Below are positions 18,230 through 26,567 of a DNA stretch of 36,777 nt, one piece after another. The notes under the pieces were generated by a model that ran no database searches, was not told the DNA's origin, and was given only the letters and a program-made list of their open reading frames with translations. Each line of letters starts with the position of its first letter. Position 1 is the stretch's first letter. Made by a program: the position numbers and the translations under genes. The DNA is from Bacteroidota bacterium (lineage in GTDB: Bacteria; Bacteroidota; Ignavibacteria; UBA10030): positions 1 to 36,777 of the forward strand of contig JALONQ010000025.1 of assembly GCA_025454835.1 (NCBI GenBank), read 5' to 3'.

Positions 18230-19494
18230 GCGCCATCGAATACCGTGAGCACGAGTTGTACTGTGAGGAGGTTCCCGTTCGGGAGCTGGCCGAGGAGTAC
18301 GGCACGCCGCTGTACATCTACAGCAAGAACCGTATTCTGGAGAACTACCGTTCGATCGCCGGCACGCTGGCGGGACTCGACAGCCTCGTGTGCTACGCCC
18401 TCAAGGCGAACTCGAACCTGTCGATCCTGAAGATGCTGGCGGCCGAAGGGGCCGGTGCCGATGTCGTGTCGGCCGGCGAGGTCTTTCTGGCTCAGCAGGC
18501 GGGGTTCACGCCCGACCGGATCGCCTTCGCCGGGGTCGGGAAGCGTGAGGATGAACTGGCGTATGCCCTCGACCACGGCGTTCGCCTGTTCAATGTCGAA
18601 TCAGTGGCCGAGCTGCAGTTGCTCTCCCTCGTCGCGCTGCGACGCAACACCTCGGCCCGCATCTCGCTGCGAATCAATCCCGACATCGACGCGCAGAGCC
18701 ATCCGTATATCACCACGGGGCTGTCGACGAACAAGTTCGGCATCGAGGCGTCCCTGGCCCCGCAGGTCTATGCGCTGGCCAAGACGCTGCCGGGCATCGA
18801 AGTAGCCGGCATTCACGTGCACGTCGGGTCGCAGATCACGAAGTCCGAGCCGTTCGTGGCCGCAGCCGAGTTCATCGCAGCATTCGTGCCGAAGATGCGG
18901 GCCGAAGGGATCGACATTCAGCATATTGATTTTGGCGGAGGATTCGGCGTGCGGTATGTGAACGCGATCCGCCACGAGGCTCTCCCCCTCGAAGCGAATG
19001 CCGCCGAGCCCATCGCCACGCCCGCACAGATCCTGGCGGAAGTGCGTCCGATCCTCGAGCCCTTGGGCGGTGCGATCTGGATCGAACCGGGCCGGTCGAT
19101 CATCGCCGATGCCGGGGCCCTTCTGACGCGCGTGCTCTATCTGAAAGAGAGCAGTGCCAAGAAGTTCGTCATCGTCGATGCGGCCATGACGGACCTCCTT
19201 CGTCCGAGCCTGTACAATGCCTATCATCAGATCGTGCCGGCGAGCATCACGACGTACGACCATCTTACGGCCGACGTCGTCGGTCCGGTCTGCGAGACGG
19301 GCGACTTCATGGCGCGCGACCGTACGCTCAACCGGCCTTCGCAGGGGGACCTGCTCGCCGTCCTCACCGCCGGCGCCTACGGCTTTGTCAATACATCTCA
19401 CTACAACGCCCGTCCGCGGCCTGCGGAGGTGCTCGTGAATGGTGATCGTGTGCGGTTGGTGCGGCCGCGCGGTACCTTCGAGGACCTGCTCTGA
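18226..19494 (+). CDS. lysA: Diaminopimelate decarboxylase LysA
   Basis: A 422-residue fold-III PLP enzyme that converts meso-diaminopimelate to L-lysine. PLP-binding K60 lies in CYALKANSN, followed by GADVVSAGE, HVHVGSQI, the glycine loop FGGGFGVRY, EPGRSIIADAG, and the C-terminal CETGDFMARDR and GAYGFVNTSHYNARPRPAEVLV that carry the DAP-specific and active-site cysteine and tyrosine positions. All LysA marks are present, so ornithine or arginine decarboxylase is unlikely. It overlaps the DUF1611 gene by 4 bases, and the SCO gene begins one base after its stop. Confidence 0.96.
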   Translation: MSAIEYREHELYCEEVPVRELAEEYGTPLYIYSKNRILENYRSIAGTLAGLDSLVCYALKANSNLSILKMLAAEGAGADVVSAGEVFLAQQAGFTPDRIAFAGVGKREDELAYALDHGVRLFNVESVAELQLLSLVALRRNTSARISLRINPDIDAQSHPYITTGLSTNKFGIEASLAPQVYALAKTLPGIEVAGIHVHVGSQITKSEPFVAAAEFIAAFVPKMRAEGIDIQHIDFGGGFGVRYVNAIRHEALPLEANAAEPIATPAQILAEVRPILEPLGGAIWIEPGRSIIADAGALLTRVLYLKESSAKKFVIVDAAMTDLLRPSLYNAYHQIVPASITTYDHLTADVVGPVCETGDFMARDRTLNRPSQGDLLAVLTAGAYGFVNTSHYNARPRPAEVLVNGDRVRLVRPRGTFEDLL

Positions 19495-19495
19495 C

Positions 19496-20344
19496 ATGCG
19501 ACCGCTGACCGTCGTTCTGATCCTGGCGCTCCTTATCGGCTGCTCCGGCTCCGAGGACCGTCCCGAGGTCGTCACGTATCCCGTGACAGGAGCGATCACG
19601 AAGATCGACCGTGAGAAGAACCGCCTGTTCGTGGCGCACGACGAGATCCCGGGCTTCATGGATGCGATGACGATGCCGTTCCGCATCAAGGACACGACGC
19701 TCTTCGCCGGCCTCGCTCCGGGCGACACGATCTCCGGCACGCTGGTCGTCGGGCGGCATGAGTCGTGGCTCGAAGCGATCGTCGTGGCCGGCCGCGGCAC
19801 GCCGCAGGTGCTCCGCCCCGAACAGATCTCCGCCGTCAAGCCGTTCGAGGTCGGCGATCGACTGCCCGACATCGCCCTGACCGATCAGGAAGGACGTCCG
19901 TTCCGTCTTTCGTCGCTCCACGGCAAGGTGGTGGCGGTCACGTTCATCTATACGCTCTGCCCGCTGCCCGACTTCTGCATCAGGATGACGAGCCACTTCG
20001 CTGACGCCCAACGTTCGCTCAAGCGCAATCGAGCGCTCGCCGGGGACTGGCACCTCGTCTCGATCTCGTTCGACCCCGACCGTGACGTGCCTCCATTGCT
20101 CAAGGCCTACGCCATGAGCCATGGCGCCGACCTGACCACGTGGACGTTCGCAACGGCACCAAAAGCTTCGCTGGCCGACTTCCTGGCCGGGTTCGGGCTG
20201 TTCTTCTCTGAGAACGAGGCCGGCGTCATCGACCACAATCTGCGGACGGTGATCATCGACGCCGACGGTCGACTCGCGAAGGTCTTCACGGGCAACGAAT
20301 GGACGCCGCGCGAGCTGGCCGAAGCCATCCGCGCCGCCTCCTAG
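19496..20344 (+). CDS. CusF-like/SCO1-SenC fusion lipoprotein (copper chaperone)
   Basis: A 282-residue predicted lipoprotein with lipobox LLIGC and acylated C16. Residues about 28-100 form a CusF-like copper domain with the methionine motif GFMDAMTMPF. Residues about 115-280 form a thioredoxin-like SCO domain. The SCO metal cysteines appear as CPLPDFC, i.e. C-x5-C instead of the usual C-x3-C, with the conserved histidine in VIDHNLRTVII. SCO proteins deliver copper to the CuA site of cytochrome oxidase. The fusion suggests copper capture and delivery in one periplasmic protein. It starts one base after the lysA stop. No oxidase genes are in the window. Confidence 0.9.
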   Translation: MRPLTVVLILALLIGCSGSEDRPEVVTYPVTGAITKIDREKNRLFVAHDEIPGFMDAMTMPFRIKDTTLFAGLAPGDTISGTLVVGRHESWLEAIVVAGRGTPQVLRPEQISAVKPFEVGDRLPDIALTDQEGRPFRLSSLHGKVVAVTFIYTLCPLPDFCIRMTSHFADAQRSLKRNRALAGDWHLVSISFDPDRDVPPLLKAYAMSHGADLTTWTFATAPKASLADFLAGFGLFFSENEAGVIDHNLRTVIIDADGRLAKVFTGNEWTPRELAEAIRAAS

Positions 20345-20355
20345 AACGACATTTC

Positions 20356-20420
20356 ACCGCCAAGACGCAGAGACGCAAAGTCGTACATCGATTCTCTCAG
20401 CGACCTAGCGTCTTTGCGGT
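20356..20420. repeat. Imperfect inverted repeat, dispersed element III
   Basis: The left arm ACCGCCAAGACGC (20356-20368) pairs with the right arm GCGTCTTTGCGGT (20408-20420) at 12 of 13 positions, around a 39-base loop. It fills most of the gap between the SCO gene and the methyltransferase fusion, so it lies in the latter's 5' leader. I see no SAM- or cobalamin-riboswitch-like structure there. Confidence 0.7.
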
Positions 20421-20440
20421 TGACCTCTTTCACCGATCAG

Positions 20441-22297
20441 ATGCGCACCGACTTCCGAAAACGCCTGCTTGAAGGTCCCATCCTCTGCGACGGTGCGATG
20501 GGAACGATGCTCGATCTGTACGAGTATCCCGAGCTGCCGCGGGAGATCCACAACCTGCGCAATCCCGACATCGTCGAGCGGATCCATCGCGAGTACGTCG
20601 AAGCGGGCGCCGAGATCCTCCAGACGAACACCTCGTCGGGCAATCGTCTGCGGCTGGCGCAGTATCACCTCGATGACCGCGCGGAAGAGATCAACCGTCA
20701 TGCCGTCGAGATCGCACGCCGGGCCGCAGCGGATCGGGCTTACGTGGCCGGCTCCGTCGGGCCCACCGGAAAACTGCTCGAGCCGATCGGCAAGATGAGG
20801 CAGCTCGAGGCCCGCGACGCGTTCCGCCGGCAGATCGAAGTGCTCGTGCGGGCCGGCGTCGACCTGATCATGCTCGAAACGTTCGCGAGTCTGCACGAAC
20901 TCGACGAGGCCCTTGACGCGGCGAAAGAGGTGACGGACCTTCCGATCGTCGCGCAGAAGACCTTTCCCGAGGACGGCGCGATCCTCTCGGGCACCTTCCC
21001 CGTTGAAGTGGCCGAACACCTCCTGGCCAAGGGGGCCGACGTGGTCGGGGCCAACTGCACGGTGGGACCCCAGCGGATGTTCAGCATCATCCGGTCGATG
21101 CACAAAGAAGGGGTCTTCCTGTCCGCGCAACCCGCCGCGGGCATTCCGACGCTGCTCAACGGCCGCGCCCTCTACCACGCCTCACCCGAGTATCTCGGCC
21201 AGTATGCCCGTGAGCTCCTGCAGGCGGGCGTGACGCTGATCGGCGGTTGCTGCGGCTCCACCCCCGCTCATATCCGCGAGATGAAGCGCATCATGGAGGA
21301 ATTCCGTGCGCTCCCCGAAGCGGAGCGCGCGCCTCGCATCACGATGAAGCCTGCGACCGTGGTGGAAGAACCGGCGGAGGTCTCTGCCGGCCGTACCGAA
21401 CGATCGCGATTCGCCAGCCGCCTCGGAAAGCGTTTTCTCGTCTCGGTCGAGCTCGACGTTCCCCGGGGTCTCGACATGTCGTCCATCATCGACGGCGCAC
21501 GGTATCTCCACAGGTCCGGCGTCGATGCCATCAACATCACCGACGGCGCCAGGGCACGACTCCGGATGTCGTCCCTGGCATTGTCGGCGCTCGTGCAACG
21601 CGAGACGGGCATTGAGACCATGACGCACCTGGCCACCCGCGACCGGAACATGATCGGTCTGCAGGCGGAATTGCTGGGCGCCCACGCCCTCGGCCTCCGC
21701 AACATGCTCTTCATTACGGGAGACCCGACGAACGTGGGCGACTTTCCGCAGGCGACGTCGGTGTTCGACATCGATTCGTCCGGTCTCATTCGGGCGGCAA
21801 CGTCGATGAACGGCGGCTATGATCTGATGGGAAATCCGATCGGCCAGCCGACGGCGTTTCTGATCGCATGCGCCGTGAATGCGCGAGCGCGCGACTTTGA
21901 CCTGGAGATGGGGCGTCTGGAGAAGAAGGTCGAGGCAGGCGCCGAACTGGTCTACACGCAGCCGATCTACGAGATGGAGACGCTCGAGCACCTCCTGAAA
22001 CACACCGAGCGTCTCAAGGTCCCGTTGATGCTGGGCGTGCTGCCGTTGCGAGGGGCCAAGCACGCGGAGTTCCTGCACAACGAGATCCCCGGCATGACGA
22101 TCCCCGACGGCATTCGCAACGACTTCCGCGGCGCGGGCAAGAAAGCGCAGGAGCTCGGCATCGACATCGCAGTCAAGTTCCTGTCGGAAGCCCGGCCGCA
22201 TGTCGCCGGTGTCTATCTCATGCCGCCCTTCAAGAAGTACGAGATCGTTCCGGAGATCCTCTCGCGGGCCGGCATCTCAACGCAGACCTCATTCTGA
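20441..22297 (+). CDS. Bifunctional homocysteine S-methyltransferase / methylenetetrahydrofolate reductase
   Basis: A 618-residue fusion. The N-terminal homocysteine-binding barrel starts ILCDGAMGTML and carries the zinc cysteines C206 (GANCTVGPQ), C270 and C271 (GGCCGST). From about residue 330 an MTHFR domain follows (FLVSVELDVPRG, THLATRDRN, NMLFITGDP, ELVYTQPIYEMETL). It resembles the YitJ-type fusion of Firmicutes. The cobalamin-binding and methyl-folate domains of full MetH are missing, so if it makes methionine it needs another methyl carrier or the donor is different. An upstream TTG at 20414 lies inside an inverted repeat, so I prefer the ATG at 20441. Confidence 0.92.
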   Translation: MRTDFRKRLLEGPILCDGAMGTMLDLYEYPELPREIHNLRNPDIVERIHREYVEAGAEILQTNTSSGNRLRLAQYHLDDRAEEINRHAVEIARRAAADRAYVAGSVGPTGKLLEPIGKMRQLEARDAFRRQIEVLVRAGVDLIMLETFASLHELDEALDAAKEVTDLPIVAQKTFPEDGAILSGTFPVEVAEHLLAKGADVVGANCTVGPQRMFSIIRSMHKEGVFLSAQPAAGIPTLLNGRALYHASPEYLGQYARELLQAGVTLIGGCCGSTPAHIREMKRIMEEFRALPEAERAPRITMKPATVVEEPAEVSAGRTERSRFASRLGKRFLVSVELDVPRGLDMSSIIDGARYLHRSGVDAINITDGARARLRMSSLALSALVQRETGIETMTHLATRDRNMIGLQAELLGAHALGLRNMLFITGDPTNVGDFPQATSVFDIDSSGLIRAATSMNGGYDLMGNPIGQPTAFLIACAVNARARDFDLEMGRLEKKVEAGAELVYTQPIYEMETLEHLLKHTERLKVPLMLGVLPLRGAKHAEFLHNEIPGMTIPDGIRNDFRGAGKKAQELGIDIAVKFLSEARPHVAGVYLMPPFKKYEIVPEILSRAGISTQTSF

Positions 22298-22318
22298 TCT
22301 CAGCGCAACACTAGTTTC

Positions 22319-22335
22319 GGTCGTCTGGTACGACC
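22319..22335 (+). terminator. Weak hairpin after the methyltransferase fusion
   Basis: GGTCGT-ctggt-ACGACC forms a 6-bp stem 22 bases after the stop codon, with no following T-run. It ends 7 bases before the aldolase ATG, so it could instead affect translation of that gene. Confidence 0.2.
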
Positions 22336-22342
22336 ATTCACC

Positions 22343-22978
22343 ATGACCTCCCCCGCCGACGTCGTTCGCTATTCCCGCCTGCTTGCCTCGAACGGTCTGG
22401 TCGCAGCGCTCGACGGCAATGTGAGCGTCCGCAAGGATGCCAAGACCATCCTCATCACGGCCGGCGGCAGGAGCAAGAGGGAGATCACCACGCGCGACAT
22501 CGTGGTGGTGGGGTTGGATGGTCACGTGAAAGGCCGCGGACGAAGGCCTTCGTCGGAACTGCCGATGCATCTTGCGATCTACCGGGCCCGGCCGGAGGTG
22601 AAAGCGGTCGTTCATGCTCATCCGCCGTACGCCACGGCGCTGGCGGCGAGCGGTCAGCGCATGAGCGTCAACGTCCTTCCCGAGGTCATCCTGTCGCTGG
22701 GTATCGTTCCGCTCGTGCCGTACGCCATGCCTTCGTCCGACGCCGTCGGTGAATCGCTCGCAGCGCATCTCGACTCCGCGCATGCCGCACTGCTGGCGAA
22801 TCACGGGGCCGTCACCTGGGCGCGGACCCTCCGCGAAGCGTATCTTTTAATGGAGAAGCTGGAGCATGCCGCGCAGATCGAATTCCTCGCGCGACTACTC
22901 GGCGGTCCGCAGCCGCTGACCGATCCGCAGGTGGCCGAGTTGCTGCAAATGCATCCGTACGCCGGGCGGAAAACATAG
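22343..22978 (+). CDS. Class II aldolase/adducin family protein
   Basis: A 211-residue protein of the fuculose-phosphate aldolase/MtnB-type fold. Zinc ligands are H91 and H93 (HAHPPYATAL) and H154 (LLANHGAVTW). E72 in SSELPMHLAIY is at the catalytic acid/base position, and GNVSVR near residue 25 forms part of the phosphate-binding region. Possible substrates include fuculose-1-phosphate, ribulose-5-phosphate or methylthioribulose-phosphate; sequence alone does not choose. The preceding gene acts in methionine metabolism, which makes a methionine-salvage role worth considering, but no other salvage gene is near. Confidence 0.87.
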   Translation: MTSPADVVRYSRLLASNGLVAALDGNVSVRKDAKTILITAGGRSKREITTRDIVVVGLDGHVKGRGRRPSSELPMHLAIYRARPEVKAVVHAHPPYATALAASGQRMSVNVLPEVILSLGIVPLVPYAMPSSDAVGESLAAHLDSAHAALLANHGAVTWARTLREAYLLMEKLEHAAQIEFLARLLGGPQPLTDPQVAELLQMHPYAGRKT

Positions 22979-23017
22979 CCATCCAGACACCTTCGCACGA
23001 AGGGCTCTCCACTGCAC

Positions 23018-23052
23018 CTGATAACTGCTCACTGATTACTGACGTCTGATCT
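23018..23052 (+). repeat. Heptanucleotide (CTGnnnn) array before ddl
   Basis: CTG recurs at 23018, 23025, 23032, 23039 and 23046, exactly 7 bases apart, with units such as CTGATAA, CTGCTCA and CTGATTA. The array ends 15 bases before the ddl start codon, so it occupies the leader. CTGCTCA and CTGATTA recur in the same order in the array before rarA. Confidence 0.7.
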
Positions 23053-23067
23053 CCTCTCCCATCTCCC

Positions 23068-24186
23068 ATGCCCCGACTTCGCATCGGCGTTCTCTTCGGC
23101 GGCCGCTCGGCCGAACATGAGGTCTCTCTCGTTTCTGCAACCGGCGTCATGCGCGCGCTCGACCCCCGCAAGTATGTCGTTGTACCGATCGGCATCGCCC
23201 CCAGCGGTCAGTGGCTCACAGGACCGCGGGCGCTGAAGATGCTCAAGGAGCGATCGGACGCGAGTCGTTTGCCCGAACACCTTCTGCTGCCAGATCCCCG
23301 GAAACGTGGACTTGTCGCCGTCAGCCGCGGAAGGGGCACGAAGCTCGTGGATGTGGTCTTTCCCGTCCTGCATGGAACGTTCGGTGAAGATGGCACTATC
23401 CAGGGGTTGCTGGAGCTGGCCGACATCCCTTACGTCGGAGCCGGCGTGCTCGGGTCGGCCGTGGGAATGGACAAGGTCATTCAGAAGCAACTCCTGCGGC
23501 AGGCGGGGATCCCTGTGACGACCGGGATCTGGTTCACTTCGAGCGAATTTCGGGTCGAGCGATCCAATTGTGTCGCCGCGATTGAAGGGACACTCGCGTA
23601 CCCCGTTTTCGTCAAGCCGCCCAACGCCGGTTCGAGCGTCGGGATCTCGAAAGCCCACGACCGGCGCGAACTACTGAAAGCGATCCGACTGGCCATGCGG
23701 TACGATCGCAAGGTGCTCGTCGAACAGGCGGTGCCGCACGCCCGCGAGATCGAGGTGAGCGTGCTCGGGAACGACGACCCGATCGCGTCGGTGCCGGGCG
23801 AGATCATTCCGTCGAACGAGTTCTATGACTACGACGCGAAGTATGTCGACGGTAAGTCCCGCGCCGAGATCCCGGCGAAGCTCACGGCCGCGACGGTGCG
23901 TCGCCTTCGTGATCTGGCGGTCCGGGCATTCAAAGCGCTCGACGGGGCCGGCATGGCGCGCGTGGACTTCCTGGTGAACCGAAAGACGAACGAGGTCTTT
24001 CTGAACGAGATCAACACGATCCCGGGCTTCACGCCGATCAGCATGTATCCGAAGCTGTGGGAAGCCAGCGGATTGTCGTATTCCAGGCTTCTCGACCGGC
24101 TCATCGCTCTCGCCATCGAGCGTCACCGACAAACGCGCCGGCTGAAGACCACGTTCCGGCCGAAGCGGGCGTGGTACCGAGGATGA
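23068..24186 (+). CDS. ddl: D-alanine--D-alanine ligase
   Basis: A 372-residue ATP-grasp ligase that makes D-Ala-D-Ala for peptidoglycan. It opens with LRIGVLFGGRSAEHEVSL, has VFPVLHGTFGEDGTIQGLLE, the ATP-binding VFVKPPNAGSSVGISK, EIEVSVLGND and the metal-binding ending FLNEINTIPGFTPISMYP. The family signatures are complete. It is slightly longer than E. coli DdlB (306) but normal for the DdlA-like group. The ATG at 23068 is fixed by the conserved N-terminus. The FtsB/DivIC-like division gene follows about 100 bases later. Confidence 0.97.
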   Translation: MPRLRIGVLFGGRSAEHEVSLVSATGVMRALDPRKYVVVPIGIAPSGQWLTGPRALKMLKERSDASRLPEHLLLPDPRKRGLVAVSRGRGTKLVDVVFPVLHGTFGEDGTIQGLLELADIPYVGAGVLGSAVGMDKVIQKQLLRQAGIPVTTGIWFTSSEFRVERSNCVAAIEGTLAYPVFVKPPNAGSSVGISKAHDRRELLKAIRLAMRYDRKVLVEQAVPHAREIEVSVLGNDDPIASVPGEIIPSNEFYDYDAKYVDGKSRAEIPAKLTAATVRRLRDLAVRAFKALDGAGMARVDFLVNRKTNEVFLNEINTIPGFTPISMYPKLWEASGLSYSRLLDRLIALAIERHRQTRRLKTTFRPKRAWYRG

Positions 24187-24238
24187 CTCTTCTGAGAACC
24201 TCGGACATCCGCTCGGGCTTCTTGCCGGTCTGCATATG

Positions 24239-24272
24239 TGTTTGGAGTTCTGGAATGTTTGGAGTTTTGGAA
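24239..24272 (+). repeat. 17-base tandem duplication upstream of the FtsB-like gene
   Basis: Two adjacent 17-base copies (24239-24255 and 24256-24272) beginning TGTTTGGAGTT differ at one position. They lie in the leader 14 bases before the ATG at 24286. GGAG occurs in both copies, but too far from the start to be a normal ribosome site. Confidence 0.7.
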
Positions 24273-24285
24273 CGTTTCATCCGCC

Positions 24286-24633
24286 ATGGAATTCTACCGC
24301 CCCGCTGACACGCGAAAGTGGCTCCGATCGTTCGCCAGGTCCGCCACGAAGAACAAGCGCCGCATGCTGATCCTCGTCGGCGTCGGCATTCTCGTGCTCT
24401 ATCTTCTCTTCGACAACAAGGGCGTGATCGCCCGCATCCGGCTGGAACTGCAGGAACGCGAGATGCGCGACCGCGTGCGTCAGACAGAGTTGCAGAACGA
24501 CTCGCTACGCGCGCAGATAAAGGCGCTCCAAGGCGACAAGAAGACCATCGAAACGATCGCCCGCGAGAAGTACGGCATGACGCGACCCGGCGAGACGCAG
24601 TATCGGGTGCAGAAGGAAGATAGTGTGAAGTAG
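24286..24633 (+). CDS. FtsB/DivIC-like septum formation initiator
   Basis: A 115-residue bitopic membrane protein. It has a basic cytoplasmic N-terminus (about 1-26), one transmembrane helix (MLILVGVGILVLYLLF, about 27-43) and a periplasmic coiled coil (about 48-90, LQEREMRDRVRQTELQNDSL), ending with the family motif ETIAREKYGMTRPGE. FtsB/DivIC joins FtsL and FtsQ/DivIB in the divisome. The ATG at 24286 is chosen; earlier in-frame codons lie in the 17-base duplication. Its position after ddl fits a cell-wall and division grouping. Confidence 0.88.
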   Translation: MEFYRPADTRKWLRSFARSATKNKRRMLILVGVGILVLYLLFDNKGVIARIRLELQEREMRDRVRQTELQNDSLRAQIKALQGDKKTIETIAREKYGMTRPGETQYRVQKEDSVK

Positions 24634-24714
24634 ACTCCAGACGCCAAACAGCATCCAAAGGCAGCCAACTCTTCAAGCCCGAATAGACGTTCAGACTGAA
24701 GTTCTCCCGATCTA

Positions 24715-24763
24715 CTGATCACTGCTCACTGATTACTGATCACTGTCCTCTGACCTCTGCTTC
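24715..24763 (+). repeat. Heptanucleotide (CTGnnnn) array before rarA
   Basis: CTG recurs at 24715, 24722, 24729, 24736, 24743, 24750 and 24757, exactly 7 bases apart. The rarA ATG at 24764 is the next position in the register, so the array abuts the start codon. Units include CTGATCA (twice), CTGCTCA and CTGATTA. No Shine-Dalgarno sequence fits in the array. The remainder of the 24634-24763 gap shows nothing I can support. Confidence 0.8.
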
Positions 24764-26095
24764 ATGTCCGACCTATTCGCAACCGAACCCCGCCCCGCAC
24801 CTCGCACGGCACCGCTGGCTGAACGCCTGCGGCCGTCAACCCTCGAGGAATTCGTCGGACAGAAGCATCTGCTGGGTGAAGGGCAACCGCTGCGTGTGCT
24901 GTTGGAGCGCGGCGAGATCGGCTCGATGATCTTCTGGGGGCCGCCTGGCGTGGGCAAGACGACGCTGGCGCGCCTGATCGCGGGGATGGTGAGGGCGGAT
25001 TTTCAGCAGCTGAGCGCCGTGGCGGCGGGCGTGAAAGAGGTGCGCGATATCATTTCACGCGCCGAGAAGAACCTGAAGGCCTTCCGCAAACCGACTCTGC
25101 TGTTCATCGACGAGATCCACCGGTTCAACAAGGCACAACAGGACGCCTTGCTGCATGCGGTGGAGGACGGCACGTTGACTCTGATCGGCGCCACGACTGA
25201 GAACCCGTCGTTCGAGGTCATCGCGCCCCTCCTGTCGAGGTCACAGGTCTATGTGCTGCAGTCGCTCACGTCCGAGGACCTGGAGCAGATCCTCGAACGC
25301 GCGCTCGCACACGACGTCGTCCTGAAGGACCTGAAGGTCGACTTCGAGGACCGCAAGTTGTTGTTGCTCCTCTCGGGAGGCGATGCGCGGAAGTTGCTGA
25401 ACGGTATTGAACTGTCGGTGCGGCTTTCCGGCGCGACACCGCAGAGGCCCGGCAGTGTCACGCGCCTGCATGTCGAGCAGGCCTACCAGCGTTCCGCCTC
25501 GCTTTACGACAAGGAAGGCGAACAACACTTCGACATCATCTCGGCGTTCATCAAGAGTCTGCGCGGCTGCGACCCCGACGGCGCGCTCTACTGGATGGCC
25601 CGCATGATCGACGCCGGCGAGGACCCGAAGTTCATCGCGCGTCGCATGATCATTCTCGCCTCCGAAGATATCGGAAATGCCGACCCGCAGGCTCTTCCGT
25701 TGGCCGTCGCCTGCTTCAACGCCATCGACGTGATCGGCATGCCCGAAGGGCGCATCATCCTGGCGCAGGCCGCCGCCTACCTGGCCTCCGCCCCCAAGAG
25801 CAACGCTTCATACATGGCTATCGAAGCCGCCCTCGAGGAGGCGCGGAATAAGCCCAACCTGCCGGTGCCGCTGCACATTCGTAATGCACCGACGTCGCTC
25901 ATGAAAGACCTGGGCTATGCGTCGGGCTACCGCTATGGCCACGACTTTGACGGCCATTTCACCGAGCAACAATACCTCCCCGACGCTTTGAAAGACCGCG
26001 TCTACTACCGGCCGACGGACATCGGGGCCGAGAGGTCCATCAAGGAGCGACTGATGAACTGGTGGAAGAAGCGGTACTTATCAGGCAAACATTGA
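24764..26095 (+). CDS. rarA: Replication-associated AAA+ ATPase RarA (MgsA/WRNIP1 family)
   Basis: A 443-residue clamp-loader-like ATPase that acts at stalled replication forks. [21 protein letters not shown] is the N-terminal signature. Walker A is GPPGVGKTT (K65), Walker [13 protein letters not shown] (D116, E117), sensor 1 [12 protein letters not shown], and the C-terminal tetramerisation domain contains [22 protein letters not shown] and the [15 protein letters not shown] motif. Length and all motifs are normal. The gene is convergent with the VPS10-type gene, with a repeat cluster between them. Confidence 0.96.
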   Translation: MSDLFATEPRPAPRTAPLAERLRPSTLEEFVGQKHLLGEGQPLRVLLERGEIGSMIFWGPPGVGKTTLARLIAGMVRADFQQLSAVAAGVKEVRDIISRAEKNLKAFRKPTLLFIDEIHRFNKAQQDALLHAVEDGTLTLIGATTENPSFEVIAPLLSRSQVYVLQSLTSEDLEQILERALAHDVVLKDLKVDFEDRKLLLLLSGGDARKLLNGIELSVRLSGATPQRPGSVTRLHVEQAYQRSASLYDKEGEQHFDIISAFIKSLRGCDPDGALYWMARMIDAGEDPKFIARRMIILASEDIGNADPQALPLAVACFNAIDVIGMPEGRIILAQAAAYLASAPKSNASYMAIEAALEEARNKPNLPVPLHIRNAPTSLMKDLGYASGYRYGHDFDGHFTEQQYLPDALKDRVYYRPTDIGAERSIKERLMNWWKKRYLSGKH

Positions 26096-26125
26096 CGCGG
26101 CCCTCGCCGGATCCCGTCATTGCGC

Positions 26126-26148
26126 GGTCGGACGATGTCGGTCCGACC
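26126..26148 (+). terminator. Hairpin after rarA
   Basis: GGTCGGAC and GTCCGACC form a perfect 8-bp stem around a 7-base loop, 30 bases after the rarA stop codon. It is not followed by a T-run, so intrinsic termination is only possible; it may also be part of the adjacent repeat cluster. Confidence 0.35.
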
Positions 26149-26369
26149 GAACAAATCAGCTACCCCGAGCTCTCCACTGCACACCATCGGCTCCTCTGCA
26201 GGGACCGCGCGCTGGTCCGAGTATAAGAAGGCCATCCCCTACATTTCCCTCAGGTTCCTCCACCACCCCTGCCCTTCCTCAAAGAGGATGGGACCGTACG
26301 GATTTCTTGGGAAAGTCTGGAGTTGACCAGAAGCGCGCTCAAGTAGACGCCTCGCAGCCGCTCTCCTGA

Positions 26370-26420
26370 GAAACCCCGCAGGGGTTTCTTCTCTACATGC
26401 CTCCGACTTCAGTCGGAGGC
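26370..26420. repeat. Paired perfect hairpins, block 1
   Basis: GAAACCCC-gca-GGGGTTTC (26370-26388) is followed by GCCTCCGAC-ttca-GTCGGAGGC (26399-26420). The second stem can extend through TTCTCT/AGAGAA on its flanks, which would compete with the first. The paired layout matches block 2 although the stem sequences differ. Confidence 0.75.
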
Positions 26421-26567
26421 AGAGAAAACCGGCGCAAGAATTTCCTCAGGTTCCTCCACCACCCCTGCCCTTCCTCAAAGAGGAGGGGTACATTGTTTTT
26501 CTTGGTAAGATCTGGTGTGTTCCAGAGGCACGCTTGATCGAAGATCAGGCAGCCAGATTCTCCTGTT

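Noticed and set aside
20345-20440. SAM or cobalamin riboswitch upstream of the methyltransferase fusion
   Set aside because: The leader is short and occupied by inverted repeat III; I could find no conserved riboswitch core by eye.
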